Source of the DNA: Planctomyces sp. | GTDB lineage: Bacteria; Planctomycetota; Planctomycetia; Planctomycetales; Planctomycetaceae | DNA: 45,188 nucleotides | NCBI GenBank assembly: GCA_005798445.1 | Contig: SYJG01000003.1 | Span: 1-45,188 of the forward strand | Reading direction: 5' to 3' | Shown: one piece after another, positions 32,045 through 42,405 of the stretch | How positions within the stretch are numbered: position 1 is the stretch's first letter | Layout: each line of letters starts with the position of its first letter | Position numbers and translations under genes: made by a program | The notes under the pieces: model-generated | Seen by the model: the letters and a program-made list of their open reading frames with translations, nothing else | What the model was told of the DNA's origin: nothing | The model's database searches: none

Positions 32045-35038
32045 ATGTCCGAGCAAGCGGTACCTGTGGCGTGGGAGATCATCCTCTCGACGTTCGAGCG
32101 AGTTGAAGAATGGTGGACTCGTTGGGCGACCGAAGGCCAAATCCTGCCGGCTCAGCGCGATGAGTTGGTGCGATTGCTGCGCGAGCGAATCGAGCAGGCG
32201 AAGACTCTGGCTGGCCAAGGTGTCGATCCTCCGAGCATTCCGGGAATGTTGCAGTTGCAATCGGAAGAGGTGCCGCCGATTCGTGCCTTCCGCTTGTGGC
32301 GTTTTTTGGAAGCCGAGGTCTCAAGCCATAAGACGGCAGGACGACTGACGCTCTCGCAGGCCCATGCGTTGGAAGGGGAATGCCGCGAGAGGATGACGTC
32401 GCTGAAGCGCCGATTGAGCCAGGACGGATTCACGCTGGTGATGAGTCCGCCGAATCTGGCGAGTGCCGCGCGAAAATCCGAATCGGATTCGGGAGCGAGA
32501 AAGTTTCTCGACGATCTGACTCGGATGGGATCGGGCGAAGCGGCTCATGCGTCGAGTGCATCGGACGGCAAGGTCGCGGAGCCTGTCTCAACGCTGGAAC
32601 TCGCGGAGCCGACACCGCGCCGCAGCATTCTGGAAATGTTGCTCGACCCGCGCAGCATTCAGTGGTTGATGGCGCTGGGCGGAGCCTTGATGGTCGTGGG
32701 GATCGTGATCCTGCTGTGGATCAACAAATTCTTCACGCCCCCGGTGATGGCGATGGTGATGGGGGCGACGAACATCGGAGTGCTGATTGGCGGCTGGGGA
32801 GTCATCCGGAAGACTCGGTATCAGTTGGTCGGCAAGGGGCTGACGCTCTTGGCGTGTCTCGTGATGCCGCTCAACCTTTGGTACTACCACGCTCAAAGTT
32901 TATTGACGTTGGACGGGCATCTGTGGGTGGCGGCCGTGGTCATCAGCGCGCTCTACGCGGCATCGGCTTGGACGCTCAAGGACGAGATGTTCGTGTACGT
33001 CTTCAGTGCCGGTGTGGCAATGACTGGAATGTTGATCCTGGCGGACATGCAGAAGTTCGTGGAGATCGCAGCTCCGGCCACGTTGCTAGTGGTCTTGGGC
33101 CTGGCGGGAATTCACTCCGAGCGAGCGTTTGGCGAGAACGAGGGGCCGTTCAGCCGGAAACGATTCGGCCTGGCGTTCTTTGCGTCGGGACATGTGCTGT
33201 TGGGTGCAGGGCTGCTGATGGTGCTGGGAGCACAGGTTGGTGGCGATTGGCTGTATCAGGCGTGGTTCAAGCCGGTCTATGACTCGTTTCAGGCGGGACC
33301 ATCGCCGATCTGCGGACCGCTCCGCTGGCTGGCGTTGGTGTTGGTGCTGGCGGGGACGTACGCCTACATCTACTCGGACATCGTGGTGCGCCGGCATGGG
33401 GCGTACATCCACGTCGCGGCGGCGCTGCTGATGTGGGCCGAAGTGCTCGTCGTGCAGTTGTTGAATTGGGACTTGGGCCTCGACGAGATCATCTCGGTGC
33501 TAGCAGTGACGTCGCTGGTCGTGAATCTGGCTCAGGCGACGGTCACTCGCGATCAGAAACTGACGCGAGCGTTCCCAGTGTTCGGCCTGTTGCTCAGCCT
33601 GCTGCCGGTGCTGATGGGTGTCTACGAGTATTTTCACTTCCTCGGCTTTCGAGCAGTGTGGGCCAAGGAACCGCCACGTTGGAGCTACGTCGGAGCAATG
33701 GCGCTGACGGCGGTTGCGTCGCGAGTGGGGGCATACCTGTATCGCAATTCGGCGAAGTGGTTGCCGACGGCGTACCACTTCGCGACGGCGGCGGCCACGA
33801 TGGTCGGTGCAGTGGCCGCGCTGGCCGCGTTTGGATTGGAGACCTGGCAAGAGCACGCTCCGATCATGATGCTGATTCCGATCGCGTACCTCGTGGCCGC
33901 GAAGCTGTACGGCGACCGTGGCGAGTCTGAGGCGTTGACCTCGGTGGCTCACACGGCGACGGTGGTGATGTTGATTTCTTCGATGTCGTCTGCGCTCGCA
34001 GGCTTCACGCGAATCGTCGAAGGGCAGACGTTAAACCTCGCACTGGCGGCGTTCTTTGCCGAGGCGGCGGTCTTCTACGGACTCGCGACCGTGTTCCAAC
34101 GGCAGCCGAAGTGCGTGCATTGGGCGACGGTTATGGCGTGTGGATCGCTGTGGCAGTTGATGACGTACTTCGGGTTCTCGGCCGATGCGTACCTGTTGAC
34201 GTTTGCTGGAATCGGGCTGTTGTTGATGATCGTGTACCGCTTCTCGGTTCTCGAACAAACGGCTGCCGCTCCGCTGGCCGAGGCGGCGTTCAAGGCGGCG
34301 AATTCGCTGCTGAGCCTGGCGTTCGTGTCGTCCGTCTTTCGAGGTTTGGGCCGAATTGCCTCCGATGCGATCGGTCGTTCCAACGCGATTGAGTGGGGAT
34401 TCGTCGGCTTTAGCCTGACGATGCTGGTCATCGCGATGTTGGCCGTGGGCCTCGTGAAAGTTGCCAGTTGGCGGCGCTGGTACGTCGTGCAAGTGGTCGC
34501 TCAAGGTGCGCTGACGCTGTTGGCTCTGCACCAACTGATCGACCTCAGGCCGTGGCAGCAGGTCGAGCTGTTCTCGGTGATCGTCGGCTTGCTACTGCTG
34601 GCGGTGGGACATCTCGGCTGGTATCGCGAGCAAGATCGAGAGAGTGACTTGGTCAGCATGAGCCCGTTCTTCGGCAGCTTGCTGACGGTTGTGCCGCTGG
34701 CGATCGCGACGTTGTATGACCGGTGGCACAACCATTTCTTGATCGTCAATGAGGCAGGGTTCCTCTTCGCCTCGGTGCTGCTGGTGGGGAGTGGCTTGGT
34801 CTTCCGGTTGAAGTCCACGACACTGGTTGGCTGCTTGGGCACGGTCGTGTACTTCGTCAGTCTGGCGATGTTCATCAAGTTTGGGCGGCTGAATACGGTG
34901 GCCACGCTGATCACTGTTGGCGGCGGCACGATCTTCGGTGTCGGCTTGGTGCTGGCGTTCTTCCGTGACCGGCTGCTCGCTCTGCCTGAGCGAATCAAAA
35001 AGCGCGAGGGGATCTTCAAAGTGCTGAATTGGCGATAG
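32045..35038 (+). CDS. Large multi-pass membrane protein, unknown function
   Basis: A 997-residue protein with a soluble N-terminal part of about 200 residues (WEIILSTFERVEEWWTRWA; the region around 130-190 is low-complexity and charged) followed by more than twenty hydrophobic helices (for example WLMALGGALMVVGIVILLWI, TLLACLVMPLNLWYY). The GGAGG upstream of the ATG supports the start. The uninterrupted helix array resembles DUF2157/DUF2339-type bacterial membrane proteins, and the gene is followed by DUF2157 and GDYXXLXY genes, so a shared, undefined membrane process is likely. No transport or enzyme motif was recognised. Confidence 0.75.
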   Translation: MSEQAVPVAWEIILSTFERVEEWWTRWATEGQILPAQRDELVRLLRERIEQAKTLAGQGVDPPSIPGMLQLQSEEVPPIRAFRLWRFLEAEVSSHKTAGRLTLSQAHALEGECRERMTSLKRRLSQDGFTLVMSPPNLASAARKSESDSGARKFLDDLTRMGSGEAAHASSASDGKVAEPVSTLELAEPTPRRSILEMLLDPRSIQWLMALGGALMVVGIVILLWINKFFTPPVMAMVMGATNIGVLIGGWGVIRKTRYQLVGKGLTLLACLVMPLNLWYYHAQSLLTLDGHLWVAAVVISALYAASAWTLKDEMFVYVFSAGVAMTGMLILADMQKFVEIAAPATLLVVLGLAGIHSERAFGENEGPFSRKRFGLAFFASGHVLLGAGLLMVLGAQVGGDWLYQAWFKPVYDSFQAGPSPICGPLRWLALVLVLAGTYAYIYSDIVVRRHGAYIHVAAALLMWAEVLVVQLLNWDLGLDEIISVLAVTSLVVNLAQATVTRDQKLTRAFPVFGLLLSLLPVLMGVYEYFHFLGFRAVWAKEPPRWSYVGAMALTAVASRVGAYLYRNSAKWLPTAYHFATAAATMVGAVAALAAFGLETWQEHAPIMMLIPIAYLVAAKLYGDRGESEALTSVAHTATVVMLISSMSSALAGFTRIVEGQTLNLALAAFFAEAAVFYGLATVFQRQPKCVHWATVMACGSLWQLMTYFGFSADAYLLTFAGIGLLLMIVYRFSVLEQTAAAPLAEAAFKAANSLLSLAFVSSVFRGLGRIASDAIGRSNAIEWGFVGFSLTMLVIAMLAVGLVKVASWRRWYVVQVVAQGALTLLALHQLIDLRPWQQVELFSVIVGLLLLAVGHLGWYREQDRESDLVSMSPFFGSLLTVVPLAIATLYDRWHNHFLIVNEAGFLFASVLLVGSGLVFRLKSTTLVGCLGTVVYFVSLAMFIKFGRLNTVATLITVGGGTIFGVGLVLAFFRDRLLALPERIKKREGIFKVLNWR

Positions 35039-35066
35039 CCCTCGATCATTCCTTCAGGAGATTGCG

Positions 35067-35900
35067 ATGATGGCAGGTGAGGCAAGTCAGAGTGGTACAG
35101 GCTCGGTGACCAGTGCCCGCTGGTTTGTGGCGGGGGGCGTGCTGAGCGTCGTCTCGGCGTTGCTTCTGGCATGGCAGGGGACGGTCTGCGTCGATCTTTT
35201 GAGGATTCTGTCGGCTCGCGATCTTTCCGAATTGACGCTGCTCGGCCAACGGTTGGGCCGAATCAGTTGGTGTCCGATCGGCATTGCCGTGGGAACGACG
35301 CTCATCGCGGCGGGATTTCGCAGGACGGCGCTGCGCGGCCGACTTTCGTCGCGATGTCTGATTGCAGTCGGGTTGTACGGAGTGTTGGCCGCTTGCGCTG
35401 CGTTCTTTCTCTTCAAGGGGACGAGCGATGCGCGAGGGGCGATGTTCGTGATTGCAACGTCCAATCAACCGATCAAGCCGGCGGAAATCGGCGCGGTGAT
35501 TTCGCAGACGGCGATGGCAGTCCATGCCGGTTGGGCGTTGTTGGCGATGGCTCAAATCGTGCTGTCGATCGGCGGCTTCTTGTTGCTGGCCGATCAATCG
35601 AAATCGGTGAGCGTGCCGCACTCCTGGCCCAAGAGCGTCAAGATGGTCTTGAGTCTCTTGTGGATCTTTGGTGCGGTCGCATCGACGTCGTGGTTCCGCC
35701 GCAGTTGGGAGATTCTGGAATTGCGAATCAACGAGCCGATCAAGGCTGCGCTCATTGCCGAGATGCTCGAAGGGGTGCTGTCGATGAGTTGGTTCGCGAG
35801 TTTGTTTTTGTTCGGCCACGCGGTTCTCACGACGGTCGTGGCAGTGGTGACGTATCGAACGTTGGCCCGCTCTCGCGCGGTGGGTATTGGGAATCAATGA
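35067..35900 (+). CDS. Six-helix membrane protein, unknown function
   Basis: A 277-residue protein with five to six membrane helices (WFVAGGVLSVVSALLLAWQ, CLIAVGLYGVLAACAAFFLF, GWALLAMAQIVLSIGGFLLLA, VLSLLWIFGAVAST, WFASLFLFGHAVLTTVVAV). I do not recognise the family. It starts 28 bases after the preceding gene and lies between the large membrane protein and the DUF2157 gene, so it is probably co-transcribed. AGGAG about nine bases before the ATG supports the start. Confidence 0.65.
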   Translation: MMAGEASQSGTGSVTSARWFVAGGVLSVVSALLLAWQGTVCVDLLRILSARDLSELTLLGQRLGRISWCPIGIAVGTTLIAAGFRRTALRGRLSSRCLIAVGLYGVLAACAAFFLFKGTSDARGAMFVIATSNQPIKPAEIGAVISQTAMAVHAGWALLAMAQIVLSIGGFLLLADQSKSVSVPHSWPKSVKMVLSLLWIFGAVASTSWFRRSWEILELRINEPIKAALIAEMLEGVLSMSWFASLFLFGHAVLTTVVAVVTYRTLARSRAVGIGNQ

Positions 35901-35987
35901 GTTTTTCACAAACTTCGAAATCGGTGTGCGTATCCAGATTCGATGCCGTTGAACCAGAAGACGTCCTCGATTTTCCAAGGGAATTCC

Positions 35988-37388
35988 ATGAGTAAACGAT
36001 CAATCTCGTCGTCGAAGCGGCGCTGGCTGCTGGACGAGATGGAATGGTGGCGCGATGCCGGCATCATGACGGCAGGACAGACGCAGGACATTCTCGACCA
36101 GTACGAATCGGTTGCGGAGGCGTCCGAGACGCACAATTCGCGAGCTGTCAACGCTCTGATGGGGGCGGCCGCGCTGCTGGTCGGTGCGGGTGTGCTGCTG
36201 TTGATCTCGTTCAATTGGGAAGGCCTGCACACCGCAGCCAAGCTGGTGCTGATCTTTGGCACGATCCTGGGGACGTATTATGGAGCGTTCCGCTTGCGGC
36301 AGCGCGAGATGATCGGGCTGTCGAATGTGTTGTTCTTTCTCGGAGCGTTCTTCTACGGCTGTGGCATCATGCTGATCGGTCAGATGTTTCACATGAGCGG
36401 CCACCCGACGGACGCCGTGTGGTGGTGGGCGCTCGGAGTCCTGCCGCTGGCGGTGTGCCTCGAATCACTGCTGTTGCACGCGCTAGTGGTGGCACTGCTC
36501 GCGATGTGGTGCGGCGGCGAAATCCTCGGCTTCGGCAATTTGGGGCTGAACTTCCTGTTTCGATGGAGCTGGGTGCCCAACGGAGCCTACTCGCTGCCGT
36601 TGCTGGCGGCTCCGGGAATCATGCTGGCGTACCGGCGGCAACTCGCGAGCGTGCTTTGGCTGTACGTCCCGCTGCTCACTTGGTGGCTGTCACTGCAAAG
36701 TTTCGCGTGGGAAGGGATCTGGCATTGGAATCACAACCCGCTGTTCTTCATCGGCGGCGTGGGTGGTCTGCTGCTGATCGCGGCCGAGGCTCATGCTTCG
36801 GGGAGCAAGCTGGCGATTCCCTATCGCATGTACGGCGTGCTGATGGTTGGCTCGATGCTAATTCCGCTGAGCTTCAAGGAAGTGCATCACCGAGGGAGTT
36901 GGCACGCCGGCGATCCGCATCTCGGAGCGTTGCTGCAAGCGGCGGCGATTGTGTCGCTGACCGTCGTGGCCTTGGCGGTGATGGCTCGCCTACACGGCCG
37001 CTGGAAGGCGAAACAAGAATTGGCCGTCGCTTTGAAGGAGACCGCCAAGCGTCAATACGTCCCCGTTGGGGTCACGCTGCTGATGGCGTTCTTCTCGCTG
37101 TGGTACAGCCTCGTGCCTGAGCCGATCATTCCGACGATCCTGGCGAACATTGCGATGCTGATCTTTGGCATCTGGCTGATGCTCGTTGGTCTGCGAGAAG
37201 ATCGGGGCCGGCCGTTCTCGGCAGGAGTTTTGTATTTCCTGCTCTGGACGACGATGCGGTACATCGATCTGTTCGGCCACATTGGCGGGATGCTCGGCGG
37301 AGCGGGATTTTTCTTCGCCTGCGGAGCGTTCCTGTTCGGCATGGCCTACTTCTGGAAGCACCGTAAAAAGAAAGAGGTGCTCGCATGA
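35988..37388 (+). CDS. DUF2157 membrane protein
   Basis: A 466-residue protein, start at 35988 supported by AAGGGAA ten bases upstream. A short helical N-terminus (RWLLDEMEWWRDAGIMTAGQTQDIL) is the usual DUF2157 opening; ten or more membrane helices follow, with the conserved LISFNWEGLHTAAKLVLIF segment. DUF2157 proteins are of unknown function and are very often encoded directly before a GDYXXLXY protein, as here, where the two genes overlap by four bases (ATGA). It ends in a Lys-rich cytoplasmic tail. Confidence 0.88.
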   Translation: MSKRSISSSKRRWLLDEMEWWRDAGIMTAGQTQDILDQYESVAEASETHNSRAVNALMGAAALLVGAGVLLLISFNWEGLHTAAKLVLIFGTILGTYYGAFRLRQREMIGLSNVLFFLGAFFYGCGIMLIGQMFHMSGHPTDAVWWWALGVLPLAVCLESLLLHALVVALLAMWCGGEILGFGNLGLNFLFRWSWVPNGAYSLPLLAAPGIMLAYRRQLASVLWLYVPLLTWWLSLQSFAWEGIWHWNHNPLFFIGGVGGLLLIAAEAHASGSKLAIPYRMYGVLMVGSMLIPLSFKEVHHRGSWHAGDPHLGALLQAAAIVSLTVVALAVMARLHGRWKAKQELAVALKETAKRQYVPVGVTLLMAFFSLWYSLVPEPIIPTILANIAMLIFGIWLMLVGLREDRGRPFSAGVLYFLLWTTMRYIDLFGHIGGMLGGAGFFFACGAFLFGMAYFWKHRKKKEVLA

Positions 37389-37933
37389 GCGCGATTCCTG
37401 ACGAACGTCCTCGACCCGGACTTTGGGAATGGGTCCGCTCGCACCAACGACACATCCTTTTCGGGACGATTGCGTTCCAAATGCTGGTGCTCGGCTCGAT
37501 GATTGTGCAGAGCGCTTGGACGCTGGCCACCGGTGAGACGATCTTGCTGCGCGTCATTCTCGTTGATCCGCGCGATCTGTTTCGCGGCGACTATGTGATC
37601 CTGAATTACAACTTCACGAGGTTACGGCCGCCCGGCGAGGATTCATGGAACGCTGCGCATGTCGGCCGCGAGATCTTCGTCTCGCTCGCACCAGAACAAG
37701 ACGGCAAACACTGGCAGGAGACAGGTCTCAGTTGGACTCGTCCAACGTCCGGCACCTACTTGCGAGGTGAAGTGGGCAATGACGGACGCAACGAATTCAA
37801 CATCGGCCAATTCTTTCTCCAGGAAGGCAAAGGCAAGGAATACGAACAAGCCGTGCGAGAACGCCGCCTCTCTGCCGAGATCGCCGTCACGCATGACGGT
37901 GCCGCCACGCTCAAACGGCTGGTGCTGGAATGA
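37385..37933 (+). CDS. GDYXXLXY-domain membrane-anchored protein
   Basis: A 182-residue protein with a membrane helix near residues 25-47 (ILFGTIAFQMLVLGSMIVQ) and, just outside it, the diagnostic RGDYVILNYNF, which defines the GDYXXLXY family. The rest is beta-rich and extracytoplasmic (ETILLRVILVDPRDLFRGD ... RREL-type end). The start overlaps the DUF2157 stop in an ATGA. The family's activity is unknown; pairing with DUF2157 is conserved across bacteria. Confidence 0.9.
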   Translation: MSAIPDERPRPGLWEWVRSHQRHILFGTIAFQMLVLGSMIVQSAWTLATGETILLRVILVDPRDLFRGDYVILNYNFTRLRPPGEDSWNAAHVGREIFVSLAPEQDGKHWQETGLSWTRPTSGTYLRGEVGNDGRNEFNIGQFFLQEGKGKEYEQAVRERRLSAEIAVTHDGAATLKRLVLE

Positions 37934-37993
37934 TCGCGGTTTGTCGCGGCCGTGAGGCCGAGCTATGCTGCTCGTCCTGCGGAGGATGGCACG

Positions 37994-38242
37994 ATGATCT
38001 CAAATGGCCCCATGACAAGTACCGGCTTTCGACTCGACGACGGGCAGATCGAAGTGGTCGATCCATTCGTCGCGGAGTGTCTGCGAAAGAAGACATTTGC
38101 CGAGCGGATGGAGATGGTCTTTGAAGCGAACCGTACCATGCGATTACTGATCGCTGGTCGCCTGAAGACCGAACACCCGGACTGGTCCGACGAACAAATC
38201 CAAGCCGAGGTTGCCCGGAGAATGCTTCATGGAGCAACCTGA
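37994..38242 (+). CDS. Small helical protein, possible antitoxin partner of the nucleotidyltransferase
   Basis: An 82-residue protein; the ATG at 37994 is eight bases after GGAGG. It has a short N-terminal strand-like part (GFRLDDGQIEVVDPFV) and a helical, charged remainder (RLKTEHPDWSDEQIQAEVARR). I do not know the family by name. It overlaps the nucleotidyltransferase gene by 14 bases, and this small-gene-first arrangement resembles antitoxin-toxin or accessory-enzyme pairs. The function is inferred only from arrangement. Confidence 0.7.
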   Translation: MISNGPMTSTGFRLDDGQIEVVDPFVAECLRKKTFAERMEMVFEANRTMRLLIAGRLKTEHPDWSDEQIQAEVARRMLHGAT

Positions 38243-38801
38243 ATTCCTCCAACTGGCCGTCGAAACTTTGGAGCGATTGCAGATTCCGTATCTCGTCTGC
38301 GGATCGGTCGCCAGCGGTGCATTCGGCGAACCACGCATGACTCGTGACATTGATATCGTCATCGACTTGCGATTTGGCAATGTGTCGGCGCTTTGCGAAG
38401 CGTTCCCGGCTCCCGAGTTCTTCGTCACCAAAGAATCGGCCATTCAAGCGATTCGTTCCGGAAAACAGTTCAACGTCGTCCATCCGGAGTCAGGAAACAA
38501 AATCGACTTCATGATTTCGCGAGACGACCAATGGTCGAAATCACAGATTCAACGCCGTCAGCGAGCAAAACTGTTTGGCTCGGTGGAAGGCTTCGCAGCC
38601 AGTGCCGAAGACATCATCGTCAGCAAAATGATTTACTACCAAGAGGGTGGTTCGGAGAAGCATTTGCGAGACATTACCGGCATCCTCTGCATCCGAGCGG
38701 AAAAGATTGACCGCGACTACATTTCTCAATGGGCGACCCGGTTAAAAGTGGCCGAAGTGTGGTCGGCGGTCTTGAGGCGTTTGGAAAAAGTCGGGGAGTG
38801 A
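38229..38801 (+). CDS. Nucleotidyltransferase-fold protein (AbiEii/MNT-like)
   Basis: A 190-residue protein with the polymerase-beta type nucleotidyltransferase motif: CGSVASGAFGEPRMTRDIDIVID, in which G25-S26 binds the nucleotide phosphates and D40/D42 are the metal ligands, and a likely third acid in the NKIDFM segment. Such small enzymes transfer a nucleotide to a protein or RNA, and many act as toxins in AbiE-type or MNT-HEPN modules. The gene overlaps the small upstream gene by 14 bases and is followed three bases later by the DUF1501 gene. An AGAA-rich ribosome-binding site (GGAGA) precedes the ATG. Toxin status is not shown. Confidence 0.82.
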   Translation: MEQPEFLQLAVETLERLQIPYLVCGSVASGAFGEPRMTRDIDIVIDLRFGNVSALCEAFPAPEFFVTKESAIQAIRSGKQFNVVHPESGNKIDFMISRDDQWSKSQIQRRQRAKLFGSVEGFAASAEDIIVSKMIYYQEGGSEKHLRDITGILCIRAEKIDRDYISQWATRLKVAEVWSAVLRRLEKVGE

Positions 38802-38804
38802 AGC

Positions 38805-40193
<1,389 letters not shown>

Positions 40194-40264
40194 TCCGACT
40201 GGTTCTAGACCGAATCGACCGCTTCAATGCGGACAAGTCGTGCAACAGAGAAACGAGGCTCACC

Positions 40265-40567
40265 ATGAAGATCGCCGCATTCATCGAACAGACCAAAGGC
40301 AACAGCTATCGTGCCTTCAGCACTTCGCCGGCTGAGGTTGAAGCGGACGGTACAACTCGCGAGCAAGCGATCGACCGGCTTCGTGAGACATTGCAGCAGC
40401 GATTGGCTCAGCTGGAAGTTGTCGAAGTCGATGTGGCCGCGAAAGTCGAACCGCATCCGTGGCTGACGATTGCCGGATCATGGAAGGATCGCCCAGGGAT
40501 GGATGAATTCGAGCAAGCGGTGCGCGACTACCGACGACAAGTCGATGAAGATGAGAGCCGACCGTGA
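40265..40567 (+). CDS. Probable antitoxin of a VapBC-like pair
   Basis: A 100-residue protein, start at 40265 supported by CGAGG. It opens with a beta-strand region (MKIAAFIEQT, SYRAFSTSPAEVEADG) with a helix TREQAIDRLRETLQQRL, as in type II HicB-like or UPF0150-like small proteins, and ends with an acidic tail (AVRDYRRQVDEDES). It is not a textbook VapB, but it overlaps the PIN-toxin gene by four bases (GTGA), the usual antitoxin-first arrangement. Confidence 0.72.
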   Translation: MKIAAFIEQTKGNSYRAFSTSPAEVEADGTTREQAIDRLRETLQQRLAQLEVVEVDVAAKVEPHPWLTIAGSWKDRPGMDEFEQAVRDYRRQVDEDESRP

Positions 40568-41001
40568 GCCTCTACGTCTTGGATACCGATCATGTGTCGC
40601 TCCTGCGTCACGGTCATTCGCGAGTGGTTGTCCGCGCGGCGCAGGTTCCCGCTGACGAACTGGCGATGACCGTCATCTCTATCGAAGAACAAGTCAGCGG
40701 TTGGTACACGGTTCTCCGTCAGGCTGACAAGGACATCGCTCGACTGGCGCGGGCCTATGACGGTCTATTGGAACTCTTCCAGTGGGCGCCGACGATTCGA
40801 GTCTTGCCGTTTAATGAGCCGGCGCTCATTCGGTACTTCGACCTTCGCAGACAGTTTCGAACGCGCGGCAAGCTCGACTTGTCCATCGCGGCGATTGCCT
40901 TGGAGCACGGAGCCAAAGTCGTGACACGCAACTCTGCCGACTTCGAGGGAATTCCCGGCCTCGAAATTGAGGATTGGACGGCTGATGTTGCGGCTGGATG
41001 A
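40564..41001 (+). CDS. vapC: PIN-domain ribonuclease toxin (VapC-like)
   Basis: A 145-residue protein with a PIN fold: D7 (LDTDH), E41/E42 (VISIEEQ), D105 (GKLDLSIAA) and the TRNSADF end with N123 and D126, giving the acidic metal site used to cut tRNA or rRNA in VapC toxins. GTG start at 40564 overlaps the antitoxin stop. The 3' end overlaps the start of mnmE by 17 bases, so a toxin-antitoxin pair is directly coupled to a tRNA-modification gene. The gene symbol follows family convention; the target RNA is not known. Confidence 0.88.
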   Translation: MSLYVLDTDHVSLLRHGHSRVVVRAAQVPADELAMTVISIEEQVSGWYTVLRQADKDIARLARAYDGLLELFQWAPTIRVLPFNEPALIRYFDLRRQFRTRGKLDLSIAAIALEHGAKVVTRNSADFEGIPGLEIEDWTADVAAG

Positions 41002-42400
41002 CACGATTGCGGCGTTGGCGTCGGCTCCGGGAGTGGGCGGGCGTGGGATCGTGCGCGTGAGTGGTGGCGATGTGCGGCGAGTGCTCGAACAGCACTTCGC
41101 GCCGCACGATGGCGAGCGTTGGGAAAAGGCGGCTCGCGCGGAGCGGCATGTTGGGGAATGGCGATTGGCTGTTGATGTGCCGTGGGACGATGCGCCGTTT
41201 CAAAACGGGTTGCGGCTGCCGGTTGAGGTTGGTTTGTGGCCGACGAAGCGGAGTTACACGGGGCAGCCGTTGGCGGAGTTGCATTTGATTGGTTCGCCGC
41301 CGTTGCTGGAGGCGGTGCTGACGCAGTTGTGCCGCAGCGGTTGCCGAGCGGCTCGGCCGGGGGAATTCACGCTGCGAGCGTTTCTGGCGGGGCGGCTCGA
41401 TCTGTTGCAGGCCGAGGCGGTGCTCGGCGTCATCGACGCGGCGGATCATGTCGAGTTGGAGCAAGCGTTGCAGCAGTTGGCCGGCGGCATCTCACAGCAG
41501 ATGGGAACTCTGCGAGCCGACTTGCTCGATCTGCTGGCAGATTTGGAAGCAGGACTGGACTTCGTGGACGAGGACATCGAGTTCGTCTCACGCGAACAAC
41601 TGCTGTCGCGAGTCGCCGCCGCACAGCGCACGACCACCGAGTTGTGCGATCAAGCGTCGCGGCGGTTGCAGAGTTCGGCTCGGCCGCGAGTCGTGCTCGC
41701 CGGGCTGCCGAACGCCGGCAAGAGCACGCTGCTCAACGCGCTGACCGGGCAATCGGCGGCGCTGGTCTCGGAGTTCAGTGGGACGACGCGGGATTATCTG
41801 TGCGTGCCGCTGGATCGCGGCGGACTGCACGTCGATCTGATCGACACCGCTGGTTGGGATTCCGAGACGAGCGGGATCGAGGCGTTGGCTCAGCAGCGGC
41901 GGCATGAGCAGTGGCAGCAAGCGGACTTGATCGTCTGGTGCAGCGATTTGTCGGATGACGCGGCGATGGATGAGCCGTTGATTGCGGAGTTGCGGAACGA
42001 GCAGCGGCCGGTTGTCTGTGTGGGTACGAAGGCGGATTGTGTTTCTGTCGCTTGGACGCCCTCGTCCGAGCGCTCGGACGAGGGCGTCCAAGCGACGGTC
42101 AGTGCGCGCGACGGGCGTGGCCTCGACGGATTGTGTTCTCTGCTCGCCGAACTGCTGGCGGTGGAGTCACGCGGGCGTCGGCAGTGGATCGGCATGACGG
42201 CGGCTCGGTGCCAGAACAGTTTGCTGGCCGCGAGGGACGCGATCGACCGCACGGCCGAGGCGGCGAGCTTGGGCTTGAGCGACGACTTGGTAATCGTCGA
42301 ACTGCGCGAGGCGCTCGAACATCTCGGCCACATCGTCGGCGCGGTTTACACGGACGACGTACTGGATCGAGTCTTCAGCAGGTTTTGCATCGGCAAGTAG
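40985..42400 (+). CDS. mnmE: tRNA uridine modification GTPase MnmE (TrmE)
   Basis: A 471-residue GTPase that with MnmG makes 5-carboxymethylaminomethyl-uridine at tRNA wobble position 34. Seen: N-terminal LDDTIAALASAPGVGGRGIV fold, P-loop GLPNAGKS (240-247), GTTRD (266-270), DTAG (287-290), TKAD (348-351) in place of the usual NKxD, SARDG (373-377), and C-terminal FCIGK, the FCIGK signature. The length is normal. Residues 355-371, between TKAD and SARDG, are encoded by a perfect 50-base palindrome (42047-42096), so the connecting loop of the G domain is element-derived. The ATG at 40985 lies inside the end of vapC; both share a messenger. Confidence 0.95.
   Translation: MLRLDDTIAALASAPGVGGRGIVRVSGGDVRRVLEQHFAPHDGERWEKAARAERHVGEWRLAVDVPWDDAPFQNGLRLPVEVGLWPTKRSYTGQPLAELHLIGSPPLLEAVLTQLCRSGCRAARPGEFTLRAFLAGRLDLLQAEAVLGVIDAADHVELEQALQQLAGGISQQMGTLRADLLDLLADLEAGLDFVDEDIEFVSREQLLSRVAAAQRTTTELCDQASRRLQSSARPRVVLAGLPNAGKSTLLNALTGQSAALVSEFSGTTRDYLCVPLDRGGLHVDLIDTAGWDSETSGIEALAQQRRHEQWQQADLIVWCSDLSDDAAMDEPLIAELRNEQRPVVCVGTKADCVSVAWTPSSERSDEGVQATVSARDGRGLDGLCSLLAELLAVESRGRRQWIGMTAARCQNSLLAARDAIDRTAEAASLGLSDDLVIVELREALEHLGHIVGAVYTDDVLDRVFSRFCIGK
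42047..42096. repeat. Perfect 50-base palindrome inside mnmE
   Basis: Positions 42047-42071 and 42072-42096 are exact reverse complements with no loop; the arm begins GTCGCTTGGACGCC and the centre is GAGC|GCTC. It is in frame, encoding about 17 residues (VAWTPSSERSDEGVQAT) in the G-domain segment between TKAD and SARDG. Such a long perfect palindrome is unlikely to arise by chance. Confidence 0.95.
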
Positions 42401-42405
42401 CGGTT

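Noticed and set aside
38211..38228. Longer start for the nucleotidyltransferase gene at 38211
   Set aside because: The ATG at 38229 has a better spaced GGAGA site and starts with the expected helix; the upstream codons overlap the small gene more deeply without a site.
40985..42400. mnmE as a pseudogene because of the palindrome
   Set aside because: All GTPase motifs and the C-terminal FCIGK end are present and in frame, so it is read as functional.
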